A DNA stretch of 6,997 nucleotides from an uncultured Spirochaetaceae bacterium (GTDB lineage Bacteria; Spirochaetota; Spirochaetia; Treponematales; Treponemataceae): positions 1-6,997 of the forward strand of contig CADBUT010000196.1 of NCBI GenBank assembly GCA_902797925.1, written 5' to 3'. Below, piece after piece: positions 1 to 5,194 of this stretch. Position 1 is the stretch's first letter. Every line of letters begins with the position of its first letter. The notes beneath the pieces were generated by a model. It was given only the letters and a program-made list of their open reading frames with translations, ran no database searches and was not told where the DNA came from. The position numbers were made by a program, and so were the translations under genes.

Positions 1-27
1 GTGGTTCTGATTTTAAGGGGAAGATTA

Positions 28-224
28 TTCTATTGCAAAACAGGCTCGGCTTTCAGCTGTTCTGCAAGCCGTTGTACACGCTCAAGAAGTGAACCGTTAT
101 ACACCCGTTACCAGATTTGCCGTAAGGCAAACCTAGGCGTTTTGCAAGATTAATCCCATTGCAAAACGCAAATGCTTTAGCTAAGAACGGCGTTCTTGCT
201 TAGCTAGGAATGCCTTTCCTAGCT
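28..224. repeat. Nested hairpin repeat block at the left edge
   Basis: This is structured, apparently non-coding DNA. A TTGCAAAAC motif (33-41) recurs at 159 and 1743. Positions 102-145 are one copy of a 44-bp repeat whose partner is at 640-683. The repeat folds as CCAGATTTGCC (111-121), loop GTAA, then an imperfect complementary arm to about 134. GCGTTTTGCAA (137-147) and TTGCAAAACGC (159-169) form a perfect 11-bp inverted repeat with an 11-nt loop. AGCTAAG (179-185) can pair with CTTAGCT (199-205). AGCTAGGAA (202-210) pairs perfectly with TTCCTAGCT (216-224). All pairings were read directly by eye. Function is unknown. The last hairpin lies downstream of the minus-strand gene at 257-583 and could mark its transcript end, but it has no clear U-run. 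Confidence 0.6.
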
Positions 225-256
225 GACTGGGGTAAATATTTAAACTTGAACAAATG

Positions 257-583
257 TCAGCTACAAATAGCTACAATAATATTCAAAATTCCAACAATTA
301 TAAAATATGCCATATCATCTATATTATTTTTTACTTTTATTATTGAAACGATAATTACTGCAATTAAAAATATTATAGTAGTTATAGCTCGTCTTTTGAA
401 TTTATTGATTTTCCTATTATAATCACAAATAAGAGAAGTGAAAAATTCAACAATAACAGTAACCAATCCTAATGTGATAATATAAAAATCTCTATTTGCA
501 TTAAGCTTATCAAAGATAAAAAATAGAGCTACCATTATGATTGCCCCTGGCAATATTCCACTTCGTGAGTTAATCTTTTTCAT
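257..583 (-). CDS. Small four-helix membrane protein, function unknown
   Basis: I do not recognise this 108-residue protein. It shows four hydrophobic stretches, at about residues 9-27, 33-53, 66-84 and 91-107. The positively charged N-terminus (MKK) and the strongly basic loop around residues 57-65 suggest that both ends face the cytoplasm. There is no enzyme motif. The start at 583 is supported by GGAG at 589-592, five bases upstream. The same nine bases, GAAATCTCC on the plus strand, precede cheW. The gene is visibly richer in A and T than the che genes and favours AAA, ATT and ATA codons, which suggests a different origin. It sits between two near-identical 44-bp direct repeats (102-145 and 640-683). 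The protein is probably real, because a low-complexity accident would be less likely to have a good ribosome site and a regular helix-loop pattern. A spurious ORF in AT-rich DNA remains possible. Confidence 0.55.
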   Translation of the reverse strand: MKKINSRSGILPGAIIMVALFFIFDKLNANRDFYIITLGLVTVIVEFFTSLICDYNRKINKFKRRAITTIIFLIAVIIVSIIKVKNNIDDMAYFIIVGILNIIVAICS

Positions 584-588
584 GAAAT

Positions 589-592
589 CTCC
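589..592 (-). promoter_or_regulatory. Ribosome binding site of the small membrane protein gene
   Basis: On the minus strand, GGAG lies five bases before the ATG at 583. It is the main evidence that the AT-rich ORF is translated from this start. The site abuts the repeat module that begins at 593. Confidence 0.5.
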
Positions 593-621
593 GATTTAGC
601 TTACTCCATAGATTAAGCTTA
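593..621. repeat. 29-bp repeat module, copy 1
   Basis: These 29 bases begin GATTTAGCTTA and end GATTAAGCTTA. They match 747-775 with one difference (C/T in the centre). A more diverged relative is at 1715-1742. AGCTTA and TAAGCT inside the module can pair as a short stem. The module starts immediately upstream of the ribosome site of the minus-strand membrane gene. Confidence 0.7.
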
Positions 622-639
622 AAACGTAGCAACGTTGTG

Positions 640-690
640 CACCCGTTACCAGATTTGCCATAAGGCAAATCTGGGCGTTTTGCTCGATAA
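640..690. repeat. 44-bp hairpin repeat, second copy, plus conserved tail
   Basis: Positions 640-683 match 102-145 at 41 of 44 bases by eye. The core is a perfect 11-bp hairpin: CCAGATTTGCC (649-659), loop ATAA, GGCAAATCTGG (664-674). It is followed by the tail GCGTTTTGCTCGATAA (675-690). A nearly identical tail follows a hairpin of unrelated stem sequence at 1679-1702. An 11-bp tandem duplication (GACTTAACAA plus A or G) follows at 691-712. Confidence 0.75.
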
Positions 691-708
691 GACTTAACAA
701 AGACTTAA

Positions 709-783
709 CAAGTTTTCGCGAAGCGGAAACTTGCAGCGGTGCGCCAGATTTAGCTTATTCCATAGATTAAGCTTATGCGCACC
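709..783. repeat. Hairpin plus 29-bp module, copy 2, downstream of cheW
   Basis: Positions 709-733 form a hairpin with stem arms CAAGTTTTCGC and GCGGAAACTTG (one G-T pair). It has the CAAGTTT...AAACTTG ends seen at 1679-1702. Next, GGTGCGC (738-744) and GCGCACC (777-783) form a perfect 7-bp outer stem. This stem encloses the 29-bp module copy at 747-775. TGCGCACC is repeated at 796-803, inside the last codons of cheW. No run of T follows on the minus strand, so this is not an obvious intrinsic terminator for cheW, although the structures could stabilise the transcript end. Confidence 0.65.
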
Positions 784-791
784 CGAAACGT

Positions 792-1280
792 CTAATGCGC
801 ACCAGGCACATTTGCGGCAAGCTCTTCTTCCATGTATTTTATGATTTTTTCCATGTCAAGAATAAGCACAAAGCGGTCGCCGACAGAGCCGACGCGTTTG
901 ATGAATTCGTTGTGTATCATATCTAACGCCTGCGTGCCGTCTACGGCGGCAGAAACGTCTTTAAGATGGTTCACGTTTTCAACTGCGTCTGCAATAAAGC
1001 CAAAAACCATTTCAGCTTCGTCAGGCAGGTGAACTTCTGACACAATTATGGAACTGGCTTCTTCTTTTGCAGTCTGCGGGATATTAAAAAGAATTCTAAG
1101 GTCAATAACAGGAATCACCGTTCCGCGGATGTTCAAGACGCCCTTTAGATATGCGGCTGTACGTGGAACACGTGTAACAGTTTCGTAAGTCAGCACTTCA
1201 CGCACAGAACATACATCAACTGCATAAGCAACATCGCCAAGCACAAAAGTCAAAAAAGCATCATTTGTTTCGTCAGACAT
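792..1280 (-). CDS. cheW: CheW chemotaxis coupling protein
   Basis: CheW is the cytoplasmic scaffold that joins chemoreceptors to the CheA kinase in signalling arrays. The 162-residue protein is a single CheW (SH3-like) domain of normal length. It shows the typical blocks LGDVAYAVDV (about 14-23), VTRVP (35-39), KGVLNIRGTVIPVIDLR (46-62, with the conserved NIRG and the receptor- and CheA-contacting surface), FGFIADAV (93-100) and FVLILDMEKI (137-146). The ATG at 1280 is preferred because GGAG (1287-1290) lies six bases before it. An in-frame ATG at 1292 overlaps that ribosome site, has none of its own and would add only four residues. The gene points away from the operon that carries cheA and has its own promoter. 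Its last three codons (Gly-Ala-His) and stop lie in repeat DNA. Confidence 0.95.
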   Translation of the reverse strand: MSDETNDAFLTFVLGDVAYAVDVCSVREVLTYETVTRVPRTAAYLKGVLNIRGTVIPVIDLRILFNIPQTAKEEASSIIVSEVHLPDEAEMVFGFIADAVENVNHLKDVSAAVDGTQALDMIHNEFIKRVGSVGDRFVLILDMEKIIKYMEEELAANVPGAH

Positions 1281-1286
1281 AGAAAT

Positions 1287-1290
1287 CTCC
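1287..1290 (-). promoter_or_regulatory. Ribosome binding site that decides the cheW start
   Basis: On the minus strand GGAG is six bases upstream of the ATG at 1280 and is directly fused to the ATG at 1292 (ATGGAG). This makes the inner ATG the likely start. Confidence 0.7.
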
Positions 1291-1314
1291 ATAATTTTGC
1301 ATTACTGCTCTTTA

Positions 1315-1343
1315 ATGATAACCCAAGAATTGAGATAAAGCAA
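1315..1343 (-). promoter_or_regulatory. Predicted sigma-70-type promoter of cheW
   Basis: On the minus strand, TTGCTT (1338-1343) and TATCAT (1315-1320) are separated by exactly 17 bases. The -10 matches consensus at five of six positions. Transcription would start near 1308, giving a leader of about 28 nt before the ATG at 1280. This was identified by eye only. Confidence 0.5.
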
Positions 1344-1493
1344 CCGCAAGGATAGCGGAAATCCGTTCCTTTGCGTCCGTCGGACTGCTCACATGGCAAG
1401 CCATGAGGCAGTCCGCATCCGCAAATCACTACTTTCCGCCGACCTTGTAAAGCCCAAAAACTTCGTCCTTGTTTTCGCAGCAGCCCCTGCCCC

Positions 1494-1525
1494 ATCATGC
1501 GAGGAGCGTAGCAACGAAGCAATCT
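1494..1525 (+). repeat. Dispersed GCGAGGAGCG...GAAGCAATCT repeat
   Basis: The sequence GCGAGGAGCGTAGC, followed by AACGAAGCAATCT, is a near-perfect match to a short dispersed repeat I know from many bacterial genomes. When translated it gives the spurious peptide CEERSNEAI in many hypothetical proteins. The left end (ATCATGC) is one base short of the usual GTCATTGC. The GTCATT...AATCT ends are shared with the two palindromes at 6741-6814. It is presumably mobile or once mobile, but its mechanism is not visible here. Confidence 0.6.
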
Positions 1526-1563
1526 TCTTTTCGCAAGAGTATAATCTACAAGCAAAGCTTATC

Positions 1564-1588
1564 CGGCGAAAAGCGCCGCTTTTTGTTT
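1564..1588 (+). terminator. Possible intrinsic terminator in the spacer
   Basis: CGGCG (1564-1568), loop AAAAG, CGCCG (1574-1578) is followed by CTTTTTGTTT on the plus strand. The stem is only five base pairs and no plus-strand gene lies upstream. It may insulate the STAS promoter or may simply be part of the repeat block. Confidence 0.25.
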
Positions 1589-1678
1589 GCACAAAAACCG
1601 GCAGTTTGTGTACACATATCGCCTTCATCGGTTCATGTACACACGCCCTCAAAAGTGCGCCAGGTGTGAACCGTCTTT

Positions 1679-1754
1679 CAAGTTTTGCGCTAGCAAAACT
1701 TGGCCGTTTTGCTCGATAAAGCTCATTCCGTAAATTAAGCTATTGCAAAACGCC
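1679..1754. repeat. Hairpin repeat with the conserved tail, third variant
   Basis: CAAGTTTTGC (1679-1688), loop GCTA, GCAAAACTTG (1693-1702) is a perfect 10-bp hairpin. It is followed by GCCGTTTTGCTCGATAA (1703-1719), nearly the tail found at 675-690 after a different stem. A diverged copy of the 29-bp module spans 1715-1742. CGTTTTGC (1705-1712) and GCAAAACG (1745-1752) form an outer inverted repeat around it, like the one at 137-169. The block ends shortly before the predicted operon promoter. Confidence 0.65.
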
Positions 1755-1774
1755 TTCCCTTTAAAAAAGAAAAC

Positions 1775-1810
1775 TTGAAAATTCGTTATTTAGCATATAA
1801 ACTATATAAG
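1775..1810 (+). promoter_or_regulatory. Predicted promoter region of the STAS-cheA-cheR-cheB operon
   Basis: The AT-rich stretch just after the repeat block holds two overlapping possibilities. One is TTGAAA (1775-1780), 15 bases before TATAAA (1796-1801). The other is TTCGTT (1782-1787), 17 bases before TATAAG (1805-1810). Neither is perfect. No clear sigma-28 (flagellar class) pattern was found. The location fits the only large spacer ahead of the operon. Confidence 0.35.
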
Positions 1811-1844
1811 TTGAGATTTGTCTTTTTTTGGCTGCTCAATTAGC

Positions 1845-1850
1845 GGAGGA
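1845..1850 (+). promoter_or_regulatory. Strong ribosome binding site fixing the STAS gene start
   Basis: GGAGGA lies four bases before the ATG at 1855. A longer reading frame from a TTG at 1828 would translate through this site and is not supported. Confidence 0.75.
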
Positions 1851-1854
1851 TGCA

Positions 1855-2193
1855 ATGAGTGATTCTGAAAACAGCGGAAGACTTTCACTGAAAGGTGACC
1901 TTTCTGTAAGCGACGCTGAAAACATAAAAAATGCCATGCTAAAGCTGCTGAAAGAATTCCCTACGATATGCGTAAATTTTTCTTCTCTTGAAGATTTAGA
2001 TTCTTCAATAATACAGCTGCTTTATGCTCTTTGCGCGCAGGCAAAAAAAGAAAGCAAGGAAATTGTTTTTGAAGGAACTTTCACCCAACCGGTAAAAAAA
2101 CGGCTTTTTGCTGCCGGCTTAATATCTAAAATGGAATTGAATGATGAAGTTATCATCAATCAAATTTCTGAAAAAATAAGGATTGCGTCATGA
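1855..2193 (+). CDS. STAS-domain protein (anti-sigma-factor-antagonist-like)
   Basis: This 112-residue protein consists of one STAS domain, the fold of SpoIIAA/RsbV and MlaB. The visible pattern is an N-terminal beta segment ending in LKGDLSVSDA (about 12-21), an amphipathic helix, a strand ICVNFSSL (38-45), and the signature DLDSSIIQLLYAL (47-59). Asp49-Ser50-Ser51 aligns with the SpoIIAA loop, where the second Ser is phosphorylated by a partner kinase. The following Gly of the classical DSSG motif is Ile here, so phosphorylation is plausible but not certain. The gene opens the chemotaxis operon, and its stop overlaps the cheA start by four bases (ATGA), which implies translational coupling and a role connected to CheA. 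The partner is not visible. Alternatives are an MlaB-like or purely structural STAS protein. Confidence 0.8.
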   Translation: MSDSENSGRLSLKGDLSVSDAENIKNAMLKLLKEFPTICVNFSSLEDLDSSIIQLLYALCAQAKKESKEIVFEGTFTQPVKKRLFAAGLISKMELNDEVIINQISEKIRIAS

Positions 2194-4322
2194 TGGATAA
2201 AATGGCCGAGATCTTCTTAGATGAAGCAAATGATTTATTAGACAAACTCGAAGACCTGCTTTTGGAGCTTGAAAACAATCCTGAAGACATTGAAACAATT
2301 CAAGCCGTTTTCCGTATTATGCACACAATCAAAGGCTCTTCCGGCATGTTCGGTTTCGATGCAATTTCTCACTTTACACACGAGGTTGAGTCTGCCTTTG
2401 ACGGTATAAGGAACGGAGAAGTTGACGTTACGCCTGAGCTAATTACACATACATTGAGCGCAAGAGACCACATCAGAAAGCTGCTTGACGAGCCTGACAA
2501 CCCGGACAACGAGAACGAGTCAAAAGATCTTATAGACGTGTTCAAGCTTTATGTTCAGCAGCACAGCAAAAAGCCAAAAGTAGAAGAAAAAGAGCCTGAA
2601 CCTAAGCCGCAGAAAACAGCAAAACCCGCTGAAAAAGCAGAAGAATCCACATGGCGTATTCATTTTGCACCGGCTGCAGACGTATTCAAAAACGGCACGC
2701 GGCCGATTGCACTTCTTGAGGAACTGCAGGGCATGGGTAAATGCTCTATTACGCCGTTCTTTTCAAAAATTCCGCGTCTAAACGATATTGACCCGACTGT
2801 ATGTTACCTTTCATGGGAAATCATCATAACTACAACAGCAACAGAAGATGATCTAAAAGACGTTTTCATTTTTCTTGATTCATCCAGTACTGTTCAGATT
2901 AAGCACATTACGGTTGACGAAGATCAGGGCGACCAGCCGAAACTTATCGGTGAAATCCTTGTTGAGCGCAATGTAACCACAGCAGACGTTATCAACGAAG
3001 TTATTTCTGCCCACAAGACAATCGGACAGGTTCTTACTGATTCAAAAGTTGTTTCAAAAGAAACAATGCAGGCAGCTCTTGCAGAGCAGAAGCACTTGCG
3101 GGAACTGCAGGAAAAGAAGCAGCAGGAAACTTCAAGCCAGACTATAAAGGTTAACTCTGAAAAGCTTGACAAGCTTATTGACCTTGTAGGCGAGCTTGTT
3201 ACGTTCAACGCAAGACTCGGGCAGCTTTCGCAGTCTATTCAGAACGGCGAGCTTTCTACGCTTGCAGAACAGGGCGAGCGGCTTATTCTTGAGCTGCGTG
3301 ACACGACCATGGATATGCGTATGCTGCCGATCGGCACAATCTTCTCAAGGTTCAGACGGCTCGTCAGAGACCTTTCAAAAGACCTTAAGAAAGACATTGA
3401 GCTTGTTACAGAAGGCGCAGAAACAGAGCTTGATAAAACCGTTATCGAAAAGCTCAATGACCCGCTTGTTCACCTTATCCGAAACTCTGTTGACCATGGA
3501 ATTGAAACACCGGCTGTACGCGAAGCCGCGGGCAAGAAATCGCAGGGAACAGTTACGCTCAAGGCAGAGCATAACGGTGCGTTTGTCTCTATTACAATTG
3601 AAGATGACGGTGCAGGGCTTAACAAAAAGGCCATCCGGCAGAAAGCTATTGAACGCGGCGTAATAACCGCTAATGACGAGCTGACAGACAATGAGATTTA
3701 CGAGCTGATTTTTCAGCCGGGCTTTTCTACAGCCTCTCAGGTTACTTCGGTTTCGGGCCGCGGCGTCGGCATGGACGTTGTAAAGAAAGACATAACTGCA
3801 CTTGGCGGCACTGTTTCTACTACAACTGAAACAGGCAAAGGCACAAAGTTTACACTGAAGCTTCCGCTCACGCTTGCCATTATTGAAGGAATTCTTGTTA
3901 AAATCGGTAATGCATCTTTTGTTGTGCCGCTTTCAAATGTTGTTGAATGTCTTGAATTTGAACGTCCGGAAAATACAAAACTCTGTGCTTCGGTTAATAT
4001 CCGCAACGAAGTTATTCCTTACATTGATTTAAGAACTTTCTTTGAGATAGACGATCCGCTTCCTGCAATGGAACAGATTATCATCGTCAACGACCAGGAT
4101 TCCAGAATCGGGCTTGTAATAGACAAGGTAATCGGCAATTACCAGACTGTAATCAAGCCGCTCGGACGTTTGTACAAAAACACATTCGGTTTCTCTGGCG
4201 CAACTATTCTCGGAGACGGTTCTGTTGCACTGATACTTGATATATACAAGCTGTCTGATATTGTTAAGAACATGGAAATTGCAAATACTTCAGCCATGAC
4301 AGCAAAGCAGACTGCCGAATAA
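2190..4322 (+). CDS. cheA: CheA chemotaxis histidine kinase
   Basis: This cytoplasmic kinase autophosphorylates at a histidine under receptor control and hands the phosphate to CheY and CheB. The 710-residue protein contains, in order: a P1 HPt domain (1-125) with His45 in MHTIKGSSGMFGF; a Lys/Glu/Pro linker (126-153); a P2-like response-regulator-docking region (about 154-241); a duplicated helical segment (about 250-300); the P3 dimerisation helices (316-380); the P4 ATPase (about 381-560) with N box HLIRNSVDHGIE (428-439), G1 EDDGAGLN (471-478), F motif IFQPGFS (507-513), G2 GRGVGMD (523-529) and GKGTKFT (549-555); and the P5 CheW-like domain (about 562-695). All catalytic motifs are intact. 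AAGGA (2178-2182) is seven bases from the ATG at 2190, which overlaps the STAS stop; a second ATG follows at once at 2193. Confidence 0.97.
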   Translation: MMDKMAEIFLDEANDLLDKLEDLLLELENNPEDIETIQAVFRIMHTIKGSSGMFGFDAISHFTHEVESAFDGIRNGEVDVTPELITHTLSARDHIRKLLDEPDNPDNENESKDLIDVFKLYVQQHSKKPKVEEKEPEPKPQKTAKPAEKAEESTWRIHFAPAADVFKNGTRPIALLEELQGMGKCSITPFFSKIPRLNDIDPTVCYLSWEIIITTTATEDDLKDVFIFLDSSSTVQIKHITVDEDQGDQPKLIGEILVERNVTTADVINEVISAHKTIGQVLTDSKVVSKETMQAALAEQKHLRELQEKKQQETSSQTIKVNSEKLDKLIDLVGELVTFNARLGQLSQSIQNGELSTLAEQGERLILELRDTTMDMRMLPIGTIFSRFRRLVRDLSKDLKKDIELVTEGAETELDKTVIEKLNDPLVHLIRNSVDHGIETPAVREAAGKKSQGTVTLKAEHNGAFVSITIEDDGAGLNKKAIRQKAIERGVITANDELTDNEIYELIFQPGFSTASQVTSVSGRGVGMDVVKKDITALGGTVSTTTETGKGTKFTLKLPLTLAIIEGILVKIGNASFVVPLSNVVECLEFERPENTKLCASVNIRNEVIPYIDLRTFFEIDDPLPAMEQIIIVNDQDSRIGLVIDKVIGNYQTVIKPLGRLYKNTFGFSGATILGDGSVALILDIYKLSDIVKNMEIANTSAMTAKQTAE

Positions 4323-4330
4323 GGACTTAT

Positions 4331-5194
4331 ATGCAGGTATCAAATTATCCGGTTCAGTATGCACAGGAATTGAGCGACAAAGAATTTCAGACCATCGCCA
4401 GATATATTGAATCAACTGTCGGCATCAAAATGCCTGCTACAAAGCGCATAATGATGCAGTCAAGACTGATGCGGCGGCTCAGAGTTCTCAAGATGAATTC
4501 GTTCAGCGAATACATTGATTATGTCTTCAACAGCAAAAACTCAGATGAGCTTGTACTCATGATTGATGTGCTGACAACAAACAAGACCGAATTTTTCAGG
4601 GAAAACGAGCATTTTGAGTATCTTACAAATAAGATTCTGCCCGAATTTGCGCAGAAGAAAAACACCATAAAAATCTGGTCAGCCGGCTGTTCTTCAGGCG
4701 AAGAGCCCTACACTATCTCGATGGTTATCTCAGAATTTATGAAAAACAATCCCGGAAAGATTGTGAATTTCAAGGTTACGGGCACAGACATTTCGACTAA
4801 TGTGCTTGATAAGGCTTATAACGCAGTATACGACCTTGATCTTGTTGAGCAGCTGCCGCAGCACCTGAAAAAGTCATATTTTTTGAAATGCACTAATCAG
4901 GAGATGAACTGCGCACGCATAAAGCCTGAACTTAGAAAGCACGTCTCTTTCAAAAGGCTCAACTTTATGGATGCTGATTTCCGTATGCCGGAAGTATATG
5001 ATATTATTTTCTGCCGGAATGTGCTGATTTATTTTGACAAGGCAACGCAGGAAAAAGTTATCATGAAATTCATGAAATATCTTCAGCCTGAAGGTTATTT
5101 GTTTTTGGGTCATTCAGAAACCATATTTTCTATGGATCTGCCTTTGCGCACTTGTATTCCAACTGTCTATAAAAAGGTGATTAAAGCGCTATGA
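4331..5194 (+). CDS. cheR: CheR chemoreceptor methyltransferase
   Basis: CheR transfers methyl groups from S-adenosylmethionine to glutamates of chemoreceptors and so resets receptor sensitivity. The 287 residues show the full family layout: a helical N-terminal domain (about 12-80) with a basic patch SRLMRRLR (44-51) that in the family contacts receptors; TTNKTEFFRE (82-91); the SAM-binding loop WSAGCSSGEEPYT (116-128); GTDIS (151-155); a small beta subdomain (about 185-210); FCRNVLIYF (227-235); and GHSE (260-263). Length is normal. The start is eight bases after the cheA stop, and its ribosome site AAGGA (4321-4325) overlaps that stop codon, so the two genes are probably translationally coupled. 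The stop overlaps the cheB start by four bases. Confidence 0.96.
   Translation: MQVSNYPVQYAQELSDKEFQTIARYIESTVGIKMPATKRIMMQSRLMRRLRVLKMNSFSEYIDYVFNSKNSDELVLMIDVLTTNKTEFFRENEHFEYLTNKILPEFAQKKNTIKIWSAGCSSGEEPYTISMVISEFMKNNPGKIVNFKVTGTDISTNVLDKAYNAVYDLDLVEQLPQHLKKSYFLKCTNQEMNCARIKPELRKHVSFKRLNFMDADFRMPEVYDIIFCRNVLIYFDKATQEKVIMKFMKYLQPEGYLFLGHSETIFSMDLPLRTCIPTVYKKVIKAL

Larger units (their letters stand above)
1344..1774. other. Non-coding spacer of hairpins between cheW and the STAS operon
   Basis: This stretch has no convincing gene; the short ORFs on both strands run through inverted repeats. Visible structures: CGCAAGGA (1345-1352) with TCCTTTGCG (1367-1375) around an inner CGGA/TCCG pair; a large hairpin with outer arms TTTGCG (1370-1375) and CGCAAA (1420-1425), middle arms CGGACTGC (1381-1388) and GCAGTCCG (1408-1415), and inner arms CATGGC and GCCATG; and GTGTACA (1608-1614) with TGTACAC (1636-1642). 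The first two share bases and so are mutually exclusive. No riboswitch or tRNA signature was recognised. Confidence 0.6.

Noticed and set aside
3..92. Possible 3' end of a plus-strand gene entering from the left edge (29 codons, ending LYTLKK before a TGA), and a competing minus-strand frame over about 32-106 containing LLERVQRLAEQL.
   Set aside because: Both frames look mildly gene-like, they conflict, and the stretch contains the TTGCAAAAC motif of the repeats. Too short to call without the flanking sequence.
210..422. Plus-strand ORF of 70 codons opposite the small membrane protein gene.
   Set aside because: It starts inside a hairpin repeat, has no ribosome site, and overlaps the better supported minus-strand gene.
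102..712. Integron gene cassette with attC sites, suggested by repeats framing a small AT-rich gene (integrons are known in Treponema denticola).
   Set aside because: ACTTAAC at 692-698 and 703-709 fits RYYYAAC, but no matching GTTRRRY core was found at either repeat and no integrase gene is present.
640..783. CRISPR-like array, because short repeats recur near one another.
   Set aside because: Repeat units differ in length and sequence, spacing is irregular, there are no unique equal-length spacers, and no cas genes are seen.
1250..1719. Several overlapping ORFs of 66-108 codons on both strands in the cheW-STAS spacer.
   Set aside because: They run through inverted repeats and the dispersed CEERSNEAI-type repeat, which gives well-known spurious peptides, and none has a convincing ribosome site.
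2924..4006. Multiple minus-strand and alternative-frame ORFs inside cheA.
   Set aside because: They are serine-rich shadows of a highly conserved CheA frame and have no independent start signals.
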